DNA of 64,000 nucleotides from the NCBI GenBank assembly GCA_015680685.1, contig MNCI01011128.1, forward strand, positions 1,204,365 through 1,268,364, read 5' to 3'. The notes beneath the pieces are model-generated. The model had not been told where the DNA came from. It did no database searches and saw only the letters and a program-made list of their open reading frames with translations. The position numbers were made by a program, and so were the translations under genes. This document shows, one piece after another, positions 44,458 through 56,290 of this stretch. Each line of letters opens with the position of its first letter. The stretch's first letter is position 1. Source of the stretch: Gnetum montanum. Lineage: Eukaryota; Streptophyta; Gnetopsida; Gnetales; Gnetaceae.

Positions 44458-46345
44458 TCATTTGGGCCCTCAGTTTCTTTTAAGTTTTTTTTGTTTTACA
44501 CATTTTTGTTTTACACGTTTTTGTTTTGCACATTTTTGTTTTACAAATTTCTTCAACTTTTCTTGTTTTTCTTTTACAAAATCGTTTATACTTTTTATTT
44601 TATTTTTGTGTGTGTATTATCCATTTTGTTAAGTTCATCACCTAATAAGTGCTCTTATTGATGATATGAACTATTTTCTATCGGCTGCTAATGTTTGTTT
44701 TTCACCTTTAAGTTACGATGTTGATACTAAGGTATGGTTCTTTTAATATAGCAGGCAATGAGTTCACTTCATCCATACATCCATAAATTTCTATGGTCTC
44801 TCTCGGCTTGGAAATGTATAGTCCCTTTCTCAATAATAAGAACTATAACAAATCGGTGACTGGGCATTTCTCAAACTAAGGAAGGACTCAAATATTAAAA
44901 AGGGTGTGACTTCAAGGGAACTTGATGCATTTGTGTTGGCCATTCTCTTGGGTGCTTGGATGTTTTATTTTTGAGTTTTCTTACCATTTCAACATTGCTC
45001 CATCATCGGGAAGCTGAGCTAATAAAAATAACAAAGTCTTTGCATGGTGTGGTTCTCACGTATAAACACAAAAAAAAATAGTGAGGATTCAAAGCACATC
45101 CCTTAGACAAAATAATCATTTGGGCTACAAGCACTAGTTATGGAACTAAAATAAACATGTTCCCTCTAACTAAGGTCCTTCTCGCTTCCTATTCTCTCCT
45201 CCTTCGCTTCATCGGAATGGTGGTGGCTCTTTGGAGGATGCATTCTTGTTACTTCAAGTGGATAGATTAGCCGAATGTATTAATGCAAAGTCACTGGAGG
45301 AGGTTTGTTGAGGCTAGATTTGAAATGAGATCTACCAAGTCACATTAATCATTAAATACACAAGGGGCTGTACACCACCTTGTCCTTGAGACTCCATTCC
45401 ATTCTCTTCTTTCCATCATTCTTTCTCCATGGTTTACCTCATTGCCAGTTGTATCATTAGTGTATATTTTAGTTGATGCATTATTTTCTTGTTGGTAAAT
45501 TCTTATGGTTAAGACTTTAACTCTTGTTTCCAAATGACATTCCTAGAGCCTACAGACTCTTTGAATGTGGGATTATCATGGCATTGAGGGCATGAGCTTG
45601 CTTTGGGGAAGACCCACTGGCATTGCTATTTGGTGCACCAGTTAAATTCTTTCCCTTAACATTTTACAATCAACTCTATTTTGTTCATTTCCATCTTGAC
45701 ATCCATTTTATCGACTTTACAGTTGTTACTTTTTCTTCATCCTTCTTATTCCTTCTCTTTTTTCCATTCTCTTACTACCAGAGGATTGCGATTAGTCATG
45801 GGGATCCTGGTCCAATTTTTTCGATTTTCTCCTAACCCCTACACCTTGGGTAGTCATTATTAATATATCTCTAGAGTCCGCATCAACCATACCACAACTC
45901 AGCCAATGAACCTTTTACCGAAGCAAGGTATCAACTACATTGTGATTCATTTACCCTTGCTAATATAAGATTGTGTTGTGTGTGCAAATGGAAATCATAC
46001 AATAATGGATTGGACCTAGAGGGAACACTTGGAATGGATCGGTGTTGAAGTAGTTATGCAAGGAACAAGATGGATGGCACATTTATGGATAGACAACAAA
46101 AGGCACAATCTTGGCATTGGCAGTAGCAGACTTCTTCTCTCTTCTCTCTTCTCTCAGCTGCCAAATAAGGCCTGATGTCAAATGTATAAAGTGTTCACTC
46201 TTGTTGTCGTGAACACTAGTTTTGTCATGTTCTGTAATGATGATCTGTTCACATGTTGTCCCATTCACCATTAGTTCCATTCAAGTCAATAATCCCATAC
46301 CTTCCCAATATTTTGTAAGGAACTCGAGGATGAGTTTTTATTCAG
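44458..46345 (+). other. Element B noncoding 3' region
   Basis: Landmarks: four tandem TTTTGTTTTACACATT-like units (44483-44560), CTCTTGGGTGCTTGGATG (44945-44960), the conserved CATGAGCTTGCTTTGGGGAAG/ACCCAC block (45590-45616), a PPT-like GTCATGGGGATCC (45796), and an acceptor-like site TTGTGTGTGCAA/ATGG (45976-45991) whose AG is lost. No long frame. An antisense frame at 45345-45533 is also seen in A and F. Confidence 0.7.
44483..44560 (+). repeat. Tandem TTTTGTTTTACACATT-like units
   Basis: Four 15-18 bp units differing by single bases (ACACATT, ACACGTT, GCACATT, ACAAATT endings). Fewer units are present at the same place in A (5010-5070), C (50880-50945) and F (32690-32810). Confidence 0.8.
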
Positions 46346-46356
46346 TCATGGGGGTA
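46346..46356 (+). promoter_or_regulatory. Polypurine tract of B
   Basis: TCATGGGGGTA directly before the 3' LTR start TGATGGGATGCG at 46357; the same tract precedes the 3' LTR of C. Confidence 0.8.
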
Positions 46357-47212
46357 TGATGGGATGCGATATCGCATAGGCAGTGATACTGCGTACGCGA
46401 TGTATCATACGTGATATCGTGTCTTCTCCTGCGATATCGCATACACGATATTGCAGCACGTCGTCAAATCTATAAATAAGAGGTGGCTCACCCTTGTTTC
46501 TTGATCTAGATTTAGACCATAGCCAAACTCTTGCAGTTTTTTCATTCCAGAATTAGAGTAATTTCCATGTGCCTGTAGTAGGAGTCCCAAAGTGAACGGA
46601 TCTTTATTCGAGCAAATATTGTACCTGAGCACAAGTTTGTGTACGGAAATAAAGACGAACTTTTTAGATAAACCTTGCAGTGCATGACTAAGCTAATTAG
46701 GACTTTACTTGTTGTTAATTGTTTAAATGCTTTATTAGTTAATTAATCTCTCTCAACCCTCAACACTCCTAGTTAAGTGCATTCAGTACGAACGCTTCAA
46801 GCACGTGTGTTACACTTGGTAATCCCAATAATGAATAGCGTTTGGTAATCCCAGTAACGAATAGCATTTGGTAATCCCAAAAGATTGCATTGGTTCAGGG
46901 TGTGAATGACAAGTGGGAACGGATACTGATGCTAGGCATTAGAACTTAGTTAATTAAAGTTAGTTACTTAGTCTCTTCACCCTTTCCCTCATTAGCATAG
47001 GTGATAAAAGATAAAATACATAAAAATCACATACCTCAGACTTACTTAACCATACAACTATGACAAATACAAGTAAGTCTGGGAAGACAACGAACAATTA
47101 ACCTTAAATGTTCCATAAGTCATGTAGGCACTTAGTCTGTAGAGTTCAACTGGATCGCACGTGTAATGCTCGTATTCATATGGTTGAGTGTAGGGTACCT
47201 CACCACTTACCA
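46357..47212 (+). repeat. Element B 3' LTR
   Basis: 856 bp, TGATGGGATGCGATATC to CACTTACCA. TATAAATA at 46471-46478. It carries an extra copy of a roughly 28-bp unit containing ATAGCGTTTGGTAATCCCA (46826-46880), where the 5' LTR has one; the length difference is thus a post-insertion or replication-linked tandem duplication. Confidence 0.94.
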
Positions 47213-47217
47213 ACAGC

Positions 47218-47340
47218 AATTGATTAACCTTAAGTGTTCCATTAAGGCGCGTAATCACTTAGTCCTTGGAGTTCAACCGGATCGTGCGTGAGATGCTCGT
47301 ATTTGTATGGTTGAGTGTAGGGGTACCTCACCACTCATCA
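47218..47340 (+). repeat. Element C 5' LTR, last part
   Basis: Resumes after the TSD of B with AATTGATTAACCTTAAGTG and ends CACTCATCA. It matches the 3' LTR of C at 53383-53505, including the diagnostic CATTAAGG and TAGTCCTTGGAG. Confidence 0.93.
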
Positions 47341-47341
47341 T

Positions 47342-47359
47342 TGGCACCGTTGCCAAGGA
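47342..47359 (+). promoter_or_regulatory. Primer-binding site of C
   Basis: TGGCACCGTTGCCAAGGA, three differences from the tRNA-Asp complement. Confidence 0.88.
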
Positions 47360-47482
47360 CTTAGTTGTTTGTGCGCTACGTAGGACATAGGAAATCATCC
47401 ACATCATTGGGAAGCTAGAATGAACCCTTAGGGTTAATCAAAATAAAAATAAGATAACAATGGCACATAGAATAAGACAAAA

Positions 47483-49996
47483 ATGTCTTCTTCTTCGCAC
47501 AAAAGCACTTCACTGCCTAGGACCAACACAAGAAACAGTCGGTGGCACAACACACATAACCAAGACTCGTCAGTTCCTCAACAATTTTGAGTGGTATATA
47601 TTCATCATGATGAACATGTACTTGACTTTACCTTTATTCTTCATCAAGATGAGCAACTGTGTTGGAGAGATTTTGAGGGTAACATAGTTTTGCCTCCAGA
47701 CTGAGCAGTCCCCAACATGCTCCTTCATGCTCTTGCACGAATAGGCATGTCATAGTTATATGCGGAATACGTTGCATGTTAGCATCAAGCAAGGGACTAC
47801 CATCCCACAGAAGCACAACGTCAAAGGGGCTTGCAACAGGAGAGATACTATACCTCGTTGAAGGGCAAAGGGCCCCATAATGCTCCACCTGTCTTACGCA
47901 AAATTGAGGATGGTGAACCTATTTCAATAGGCTCTCCACAAAATGATGTTTTCCCTCTTAACGATGGTGAGGAGGTGGTGTATCAGAACCTTCACTCCAT
48001 GATTCACAACCCTGGTTCTCATTCCCATGAACACCAAGTGTTCAATGATGGAACACAAACACATGATAAGGATGGGCAGTCTAATCGTCATCACAATCGA
48101 GGCTGAGATCACCGAAGAGAAGGTAGGAACCATCGTCATGGCGATGGTTCTCCTTCTTCTTCCCCTTCATCACCACACTCACCCTCTCCTTCAGTAACAG
48201 GACGTAGTCATAAGGAACCTAATCATGAGGATAAGGGTAAGCAAAGTGAGAAACCTCGATGAGGGAGTCGAGAGCGAGGACGAGGGCACTCTAAAGAATC
48301 AAGGCATGGAAGAAGGGAGAGTAGGGAACCGCATAGACATCATAGACGCTATGAAAGAAATGATCATGAAGAACCCCTACTTGCAACCTGAAGCATGTTA
48401 GACATCACAAAGGCTGTAAGAATTCCTACAAGACACCAAAAAGATAGCAGGATCAAGAGGTTGGACATGAATAACATCCCATGCTTTGAGGGGGGATATA
48501 ACATTGATCCTCAGAACCACTTACAAGCATTTCCCGATGCATGTGCCTTGCAGAACATTGAGAGTGAGTGGAAAAAATTAAATTTGTTCCCAAGGACACT
48601 GGTAAAAGAAGCAGAAAGCTGGTACTGATCCTTAGAATAGGAATCCATTCAAAGATGGAGTACGATGCTAGAACTTTTTAATGATAAGTATCAAACATAC
48701 TCCCAGGTGTTCAACTTGCGAAAGCAAATCCAAGGATGGAAGCAGGAAACTCATGAACCTTTAGATGCTGCCATGGGCCAATACTAAGCATTATTACATT
48801 GTTTCCCAAGCCATGGTTACTCGCAGTAGGATCAACTATGCCATCTCGTAGATGGACTTAGGCATGAAACTAGGAGAACCCTTGGAACGTATGCCCAAGG
48901 GAGATTATTAGAGCTTAGGTCCCATCAGATCCATAGATTGCTGGAGCAAGTAGCCAAGGAAGAAGGAGAGCTACGTAAGAGAGAAAGTGAGGAAAAGTAC
49001 AATTGTGATCCTTCCCTTTGAAAAAGGGGAGTGAGATTCTATGAGGAGGAGGAAGAGTCACCACTCGAGGAGATGGTGAATAGGAAAACCTTGCCGCTTC
49101 AAAAATTAACAATAGAAGTGTCGACAAAGGTAGACCAAATGTGAGACTCCTTAGATAGTAGATTTGAAACCATTCTCAAAATCATAGAGAAGTCTAAGGA
49201 GCGAAGTAATGACTATGATAAAAAGAAAAAGAGGAATTTGGACCATGCACGTAACAAAGGTAAGGGTAAAATGGCCATCACTGAAGAGGTTGTGGATTCT
49301 GATACAGATAATGATGGTGGATGTGAAATATGTCAGTATGACCATCCTAAGGGATGTTACCCAATAATCTCACATTTGCAAGAGTCTGGGGTGTATGCAC
49401 TTAACCCACGACTTAACAAATGGCAAGCACCCCGACGGTTACCTTATCCCCAAGGTAACCTGAGGCAATTCCACCAACCTTTAACGTATTATCCAAGTGG
49501 AACTCCGCCACAACCTATTGAGCAACACTAGTAGTAGCAATATCCACAATCATGGCGGATGCCACCGCCAAGGCAATAATACCCTTACCGGCAACCGGAT
49601 CCATATGGCTACTACGTCCAGTAGCCAATCTTTCCAAGTGACTCTGTTGGTCACGTTACACCACAACGTCACTACCAAGCTTGGGAGTATTATAGGACTC
49701 CTTCTCTTGGGAGAGACACACCACATACATACCATCCTCCAAATCCATCCACAACTCTCATACCGATAGCTCCATTACCACTCGCTCCAGCAATGCAAGG
49801 GGAACTCCCCACTCAACCGCAACACTGTAATGCTACGAGAGCTATAAACCTTCAACCCATTGCTGGTTCTGACAACCGTACAAAGAGAAGACCTTTTTTC
49901 AGAACCAACAGTCCAAACAAGCTCTCACAACCACAAGCGGTTGAGCCTCTGAACACCTCTTCATCAAATAAGGCTTTAGAGCTCCCTTCAAACTAA
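47483..49996 (+). pseudogene. gag: Element C gag
   Basis: Start MSSSSHKSTSLPRTNTR at 47483. Later segments: FTFILHQDEQLCWRDFEGN; EPISIGSPQNDVFPLNDGEE (47915-47975); Arg/Ser/His-rich linker; gag core beginning MNNIPCFEGGYNIDPQNHL (48469-48530) with LKLFPRT-type residues and DAAMGQY then stop; LVDGLRHETRRTLGTYAQG; LRSHQIHRLLEQVAKEEGEL (48917-48975); zinc knuckle CEICQYDHPKGC (49322-49357, CX2CX3HX3C); Pro/Tyr-rich tail. Many stops are at Gln or Trp codons. Confidence 0.88.
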
Positions 49997-50008
49997 GAAC
50001 CGAGCTTA

Positions 50009-50851
50009 ATGCACACGGTTATGTTAACACATGCCGTTATTGATTGGATTAAGATAGGCCACCTTCCCAGGAAATTCTCTGATTCTAGAATCCCCCTAAT
50101 TTATCTCCAAGTCGTTGGGAATGAACATTGTAAAGCTCTTCTAGACTCTAGTTCCGGAGTCAACTTAATATCACAAGAGATGTATAAAGCCTAGAACCTG
50201 CCTCCATTGAAGAAGAGCAATATTCGCTTAGAGCTGGCTGACCAGTCCATCACTGTTCCCTTGGGACAGGTCGAGGACATTGTCATCACTGTGTGTGGTT
50301 GGTCATACCCAACTGATTTCCTAGTGATACAAGTAAATAATGACAAAGGGGACTTCCCAATAATAATGGTAAGGTCATGGCTAAGTACCATAAATGCATG
50401 CCTAGGAATCCGTGATCTTTCCCTAGAAATATCTAAGGAAAACACTTTTGGAAAGATCGAGAGGAAGAAAGTTCCATGCATCACATACAGTGATACAAGG
50501 TGTGATTGCATATAAGAATGCTCAACATTTCCTGCATGCAACCGGTGTGCACAAAAAATTAACATACAAAAGTGCCTGTATGTACCAACCACACAACAAA
50601 AAGACACCCCGTGGTTGATAGCTGATCCAAAGAGCAACTTCCCAACATGCAAGGAGCTAACTAGGGGAACAACTTGCGCTCACGTTGAAAGCATAGATAC
50701 ACTGGAGCAAGAGCGTTGCCAACTTCCAACCCTTAACCTAAAAACATCAATTGGGAGAAGTTGGACACTTTTAAAAAATTCAAACAAGCACTCATTATTT
50801 CGAATCTCTCCCTTTCAATCCAATCATGAGGGAGATGGCCACCTATGCTGA
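50009..50851 (+). pseudogene. Element C protease and tail
   Basis: KALLDSSSGVNLISQEMYKA (50131-50193) has D-S-S in place of the active-site D-S-G, so the protease is inactivated. After a stop it continues LELADQSITVPLGQVED, WSYPTDFLVIQV, FPIIMVRSWLST, SLEISKENTFGKIERKK and YSDTRCDCI, then a stop. The tail shows ESIDTLEQERCQLP, LKTSIGRSWTLLKNSNK and HSLFRISPFQ, the shared pol-deletion junction. Confidence 0.87.
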
Positions 50852-52717
50852 TCAATCAAGGCCCTCAGTTCCCTTTTAAGTTTTTGTTTTACACATTTTT
50901 ATTTTACAAATTTCTTTAACTTTTGTTTTTGTTTTGCAACATCGTTCATACTCTTTTGTTTATTTGTGTGATTATTTATTTTGATAAGGTTTGTCACCTA
51001 ATAAGTGCTCTTGAAGATGGTATGAATTGTATTCCATTGATTGCTAATGTTTGGTTTTTACCTTTGAGTTATAATGTTGATGCTAAGGTATGGTTCTTTT
51101 GATATAACAGGCAATGAGTCCACGTCACCCATTCATCCATGAATTTCTATGGTCTCTCTTGGCTTGGAAATGCATAGTTTACTTAAATAATAAGAACCAT
51201 CAACAAATCAGTGACTGGGCATTTCTCAAACTAAGGAAGGACTCAAGGATTGAAAAGGGTGTGACTTAAAGGGGATTTGATGTATTTGTGTTGGCTATTC
51301 TCTTGGGTGCTTGGATGTTTTCTTCTTGAGTTTTCTTTACCATTCTGACGTTGCTTCATTATTGGGAAGCTGAGCTAATAAAAATAATAAGTCTTTGCAT
51401 GGTGTGGTTCTCACGTGCACAAAAAAAAAAAAAAACAGAACAATGAGAATTCAAAGCACACCCCTTAGAAGAAATAATCATCTGGGCTACAAGCATTGGT
51501 TATGGAACTAAATAAACATGTTCCCTCAAAATAAGGCCCTTCTCACTTCCTACTTTCTCCTTTTTTGTTTCGTCGGAATGGTGGTGACTCTTTTGTGGAA
51601 GCATTCTTGTTACTTCGAGTGGATGGATTGGCCGAATGTATTAATGTGAAGTCACTGGATGTGGTTTGTTTGAGGTTGGATTTGGAATGAGATCTACTAA
51701 GTCACATTAATTATTAATACACAAGGGACTGTACACCACCTTGTTCTTGAGACTCTATTCCATTCTCTTCTTTACATCATTCTTTCTCCATTTTTCACCT
51801 CATTGTCGGTTGTATCAATAGTTCATATTTTGGTTGATGCATTGTTTTCTTTTTGGTAAATTCTATGTTAAGACTTTAACTCTTACTTCCAAATGACATT
51901 TCTAGAGCCTACGGACTCTTTGAATGTGGGATTGCCAAGGCATTAAGGGCATGAGCTTGCTTTGGGGAGGACCCACTGGCATTCTTATTTGGTGCATCAA
52001 TTAATTTCTTTCCCTTAAACATTTTCGCAATCAACATTTATTTTATTCATCTCCATCTTTGACATCCATTTTAATCGGTGTTGTTGTTGTTCCCTTTTTT
52101 CATCTTTCTTATTCCTTATCTTTTTCCATTCTCTCGCTACTGGAGGTTCGCTCTCAGTCATGGGGGTCATAGTCCAATTTTTTTGATTTTCTCTTAACCC
52201 CTACACCTCAAGTAGTCACCAGTGTTATATCTCCAGAATTTGCATTAGCCATATCACAACTCAGCCAATGGACCTTACACTGAGGCAAGGTATCAACTGC
52301 ATTGTGATTCATTTACCCTTGCTAATATAAGACTGTGTTGTGTGTGTAGATGACAATCATACACCAATGGATTGGATCTGGAGGGAACACTTGGAATGGA
52401 CTGGTGCTAGAGTAGTCATGCAAGGAACAAAATCGATGGCACGCTTATGGATGGACAACGAAAAGCACAATCTTGGCGTCGGCAGCAACAGACTTCTTCC
52501 TTTCTCTCTCTTCTCTCTTCTCTCTCAGCTGCCAAATAAGGCTAGATGTCAAATGTGTATAGTGTTCACTCTTGTTGTCATGAACATTAATTTTGTCATG
52601 TATTGTAATGATGATCCATTCACATGTCACCCCATTCACCATTACAATCATTCAAGTCAATAATCCCATACCTTCCCAATATTTTGTAAGGAACTCGAGG
52701 ACAAGTTTTCATTCAGT
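50852..52717 (+). other. Element C noncoding 3' region
   Basis: Same landmarks: PPT-like near 50824; T-rich repeats (50880-50945); TTCTCTTGGGTGCTTGGATG (51299-51318); GAGCTTGCTTTGGGGAGG/ACCCAC (51953-51976); TCATGGGGGTCAT (52158); acceptor-like TGTGTGTGTAG/ATG (ATG 52350); CT-rich microsatellite (52501-52530). A frame at 52340-52663 is open but not collinear with the corresponding open frame in F, so I do not call it a gene. Confidence 0.68.
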
Positions 52718-52727
52718 CATGGGGGTA
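52718..52727 (+). promoter_or_regulatory. Polypurine tract of C
   Basis: CATGGGGGTA immediately before the 3' LTR start TGATGAGCTGCG at 52728. Confidence 0.8.
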
Positions 52728-53505
52728 TGATGAGCTGCGATATCGCGTACACGATATCACAACCTGCCATCATGTTTATAAATAAGAGGCAGCTTTCCCT
52801 TGTTCAATCATCTAGATCTAGACCCTTAGCTAAACTATAGCAGTTTTACCATTCCAGAGTTAGAATAATTTCCATGTGCTCGCAGTAGGATTCTTAAAGT
52901 GAACGGATCTTTATTCGAGCAAATTATACCTAAGCACACATTTGTGTATGGCAATAAAGACAAACTTTCTGATAAACCTTGCAGCATATGGACTAAGCTA
53001 AATAGGATTTAATTATTGTTAAATGTTTAAATGCTTTCCTAGATAATTAAATCTCTCTCAACCCTTGACTCTCCTAGTTAAGTGCATTCAGTACGACTGC
53101 TTTGTTCACATGTGTAACACTTAGTAACCTAGTAACGAGTAGCGTTTGGTAATCCCAACAGTGTTGCACTGGTTCAGGGTGTGTGCGGCAAGTGGGAATG
53201 GATACTAGTGCTAGGACAATTATAACTTAGTTAGTGAATAGTTAATGTAAGTTATTCATTTAGTTCTCTTCACCTTTCCCTACTAGCATAGGTGTTAAAA
53301 ATATAAAAGATATAAAAATCACATACCTCAAGCTTACTTAACCATACAATCGTGACAATACAAGTAAGTTTGGGAAGATAGTGATTGATTAACCTTAAGT
53401 GTTCCATTAAGGTGCATAAGCACTTAGTCCTTGGAGTTTGACCAGATCGCGTGTGAGACGCTCGTATTCGTATGATTGAGTGTAGGGGTACCTCGCCACT
53501 GATCA
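52728..53505 (+). repeat. Element C 3' LTR
   Basis: 778 bp, TGATGAGCTGCGATATC to CCACTGATCA, followed by TSD GACTA. GATATC at 52739 and 52753 (14 bp apart) and TATAAATA at 52777-52784, only 49 bp from the LTR start. Confidence 0.94.
52739..52784 (+). promoter_or_regulatory. Compact LTR promoter: paired GATATC boxes plus TATA box (element C)
   Basis: GATATCGCGTACAC/GATATC followed 18 bp later by TATAAATAAGAGG. The same arrangement is present in every complete LTR of the family: A (6856-6901), B (40131-40242 and 46367-46478), F, I, J and M. It is read as the core promoter for element RNA; no initiation site can be proven from sequence. Confidence 0.7.
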
Positions 53506-53510
53506 GACTA

Positions 53511-53732
53511 AACTTGAATTTTTTTTATGCAACATTTGATTGCTTACATAAAAGCCAAATTATAGAGTTATAATCTATAATTAATTATGGCTAAATTAGA
53601 TGTTTATGATTACATAATCTTTGGGTCATATTATATGTCTAGCTTTATTGTTTTTAGTCAAAGAACCAAAAATAGTTTGTCAACATGGTAGTTGTTACAA
53701 AGACGAAGTGTCTTATTCTTAAATGATCAACA
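53511..53732 (-). repeat. Element D 3' LTR, right piece
   Basis: Collinear with 57824-58083: AACTTGAATTTT, CCAAATTATAGAGTTATAAT, and GTGTCTTATTCTTAAAT ending ATCAACA. Together with 39234-39445 it forms a LTR of about 434 bp. Confidence 0.78.
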
Positions 53733-54500
53733 TACCTCCCAATTCTCCCTCTTGTTATTTTGTGGCATTAAACCTAGGAAAAGTTGTTACATTTCATAGT
53801 TTACTCATTCAAGTTCTTTTTAGTACCATTTAAACTTGTTCCTAGGAATTTCCTTAGTTAACATATCCGCTAGATTTTTCAATTTAGGAATCTTTACCGG
53901 AGAAATATTTCCTTTGTCGATTTGATTTTGAATGAAATGGTAATTTACGCTAATTTATTTTATCTTTGCATTGAATCCAATATTCTTTAACAAGAAGACT
54001 GTACTTTAGTTATCATAAAATGTCTATTTTTTGTTCTGGCCTAATATTTTTGATCAATTATTGTAGTCAAATTACTTCTTTGCTTGATTGAGAAGCTCTT
54101 ACATACTCTTTCTTTGTTGTCAAAAATGCAATACAACCTTATCTCTTATTGATTTAGCTAATCATACATGTGTTTATTTAAAAGCATATCCACTTTTGGA
54201 CTTTTGGTGACCTAGATCACATTTCCAATCTACATATACAAAGCCATATAATCCAAAGGAACTTTTTTTATAACAAATGAAAAAATTAACAATACCTAGA
54301 AGATACTTAAGAATTCTTTTGACAATCATCAAATGTTTTTTACAAGGATTAAACATAAACCTACTCACAACTCCTATTGCATATGCAATATCAAGCCAAG
54401 AATAGACCATTACATTCACGAGGTTAACTACTACATTAACATAAATGATTTTTCTCATTTCCTCTATTTTTTCATCATTCTAGGACATTGCTTCATGTAT
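53733..54500 (-). pseudogene. Element D (copia) RNase H and RT C-terminal part
   Basis: Minus reading gives WLDIAYAIGVVSRFM, CKKHLMIVKRILKYLLG and the RNase H strand GFVYVDWKCDLGHQKS (54174-54400). A C-terminal ADMLTKEIPRNKF-like segment (about 53845-53900) matches the end of copia pol. Stops and frameshifts throughout; no functional product. Confidence 0.75.
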
Positions 54501-55300
54501 AATTTCATGCCCATAAATAATGGAGTGTTTGTTGACTTATAAACATACATATTAAGTTTTTCTAAAACTTTATTAACATATGCAAATTCACCAAAGCCAT
54601 AGCTTTTGACATTTTCTATCTCTTTTAATTTCTATACCTAAGATTTTCTTTGTAGCAGCAAGGTCCTTCATCTCAAACTAAGATGACAACTAATATTTTA
54701 GCTTAGTGAATTCTTTATCAATATATAATAGTAGCATCAAATAGGTTTATAAATATTTCTTTAGATAAATATAAGGGTTGCTATTAGCCTTTACAATATT
54801 AAACCTTATAATGTAAGAATCAAATTTCTTATACCACATCCTAGGAGATTATTTCAACCCATACAAGGATTTTAGCAAGTGACATACCATGTTCTCCTTA
54901 TCCTGAATAACAAAGCCTTGAAGCTATTATATTTCAATTGTCATCAAGATCTCAATGAGAAAATGTAGTCTTAACATCTATCTATTCAAGTTTAAGATCT
55001 ATAGTAGGCATAAGAGACATTATAAATCTTATGACAATTAACATTACCACTCATGTAAAAACTTCTTTATAGTCAATACCTTTCTTTTAAGAGTATTCTT
55101 TTGCTACTAGCCTTGCCTTGTATACTCCTTCCTCTTTTACCCTGAAAAGCCATCTACAACCAATAATTTTTCTTCCAAGAGAAAGTTCAATAAGTTCCCA
55201 TATCTTATTTTTCATTAGTGATTTCATATCATCATCCATAGCATTTTTTCAAGCTTTACAAACTTTTGAATCACAATCTTCTTTATAGATTTGAAGACAA
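54501..55300 (-). pseudogene. Element D (copia) reverse transcriptase
   Basis: Minus reading shows KIIGCRWLFRVKEEGVYKAR and LVAKEYS with KGIDYKEVF (about 55030-55170), the N-terminal RT landmark of Ty1/copia. Near 54600-54700 is FEMKDLAATKKILGIEIKRD, a segment typical of the Tork lineage. The YVDD box could not be read cleanly, as the frame is broken there. Confidence 0.75.
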
Positions 55301-56290
55301 TCATTAATGTGTTCATCTTACTCAAAATAACCTTATTAATGGCTTATTTTCTTTTTGAGATAGATCTTTCCTACCATTAGTTTTATCATCAACTTGCTTT
55401 GTAACTAATTCTTGATCAATATCATAATAAGCTTCTTTTTAAATGTTTTCCTCAACCTCATTAAGTTAAGATGATTTCATAAATACTATATCTTTGCTAT
55501 AAATAATTTTATTGGTACAAGTATTATATAGCTTATATCCTTTTACCCTCATGGTTATATTCAAGAAAAAATACATTAATTGGATTTATAATCCAATTTG
55601 GATCCACATTCTTTAGGGACATGACAATAAACAATACTTTCAAATGATCCAAAGAAACTTTCTCATTGAACCATATCTCTTATGAGAGTCTACCATCTAG
55701 TGATGATGAAGGTATTTTGTTGATTAAGTAATGAGCTATCATCATAGCTTCTTCCCAAATTCTATTTTCAAGATCAACATTACAGAGTATATATTGAGCT
55801 TGTTCCATAAGCATTCTAGTCATCTAGTTTGTAACTTAATCTTATGGAATACAAGAAGTGTTCTTCTATGTAAAAATACCATGAGTCCTGCAAAACTTTT
55901 CAAATTCATTTGAATAAAATTCCCCACCATTATCTATTCTCAAAAAGAGCTTTATATTACTTAAATTTAACAAAAACTTCAAATTTGAATTTCATGAAAT
56001 AAATTCATACTTTCCTAGAGTAACCATCTATGAATGATACATAATATTCAAAGCTGGCAATTGAAGCCACCAAAATAGAATCAAACACATTACTATGAAT
56101 ATGATCTAATTTGTTGTTATCTTGGTGAGTACTAGTAGGAAAGCTCAAACAATTATGTTTTTCATTTAGGTAATGTTCACAAAGAGATGAATGATCTTGG
56201 GCATTATGTTTAATTATATCATTTTCTTGAAGAATTTTGATGGACTTTTCTTCCATATGCCTAAGTCTCCCATGCCATAAATTCATGGTA
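55301..56290 (-). pseudogene. Element D (copia) GAG-pre-integrase and integrase
   Basis: MNLWHGRLRHMEEKSIKIL with the following C-E-H-Y segment (56130-56286) is the GAG-pre-integrase zinc region. It continues into YYVSFIDGYSRKVWVYF (about 55990-56050), the integrase core with its first Asp. Downstream are decayed segments with KECGSK- and GYFE-like residues. Broken by many stops. Confidence 0.75.

Larger units (their letters stand above)
40121..47212 (+). mobile_element. Element B: non-autonomous gag-pro Ty3/gypsy retrotransposon
   Basis: TSD ACAGC at 40116-40120 and 47213-47217, inside the 5' LTR of C. 5' LTR 40121-40938, primer-binding site 40940-40957, gag from 41084, protease about 43630-44190, tail to 44457, noncoding region to 46345, PPT 46346-46356, 3' LTR 46357-47212. 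It carries no pol. It is the innermost, therefore the youngest, insertion of the C/D stack, yet its coding frames already hold stops. It was presumably mobilised by enzymes supplied by other elements. Confidence 0.95.
39446..53505 (+). mobile_element. Element C: non-autonomous gag-pro Ty3/gypsy retrotransposon hosting B
   Basis: TSD GACTA at 39441-39445 and 53506-53510. 5' LTR 39446-40120 plus 47218-47340, split by B; primer-binding site 47342-47359; gag from 47483; protease about 50009-50515; tail to about 50851; noncoding region to 52717; PPT; 3' LTR 52728-53505. No pol; same junction as A, B and F. The protease tail resembles J more than A, B or F, so C may be a separate sublineage of the deletion family. 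Confidence 0.94.

Noticed and set aside
47634-47888. Minus-strand frame over gag of C (and equivalents at 41229-41489 and, on the + strand, 35747-36025)
   Set aside because: Conserved only because the sense gag is conserved; complementary to gag codons with no independent motif.
52340-52663. 107-codon + frame in the 3' region of C
   Set aside because: It is in a different phase from the open stub in F and crosses the CT microsatellite; no support as a gene.
54333-54542. + strand frame over copia RT of D
   Set aside because: Antisense shadow in AT-rich sequence, no domain.
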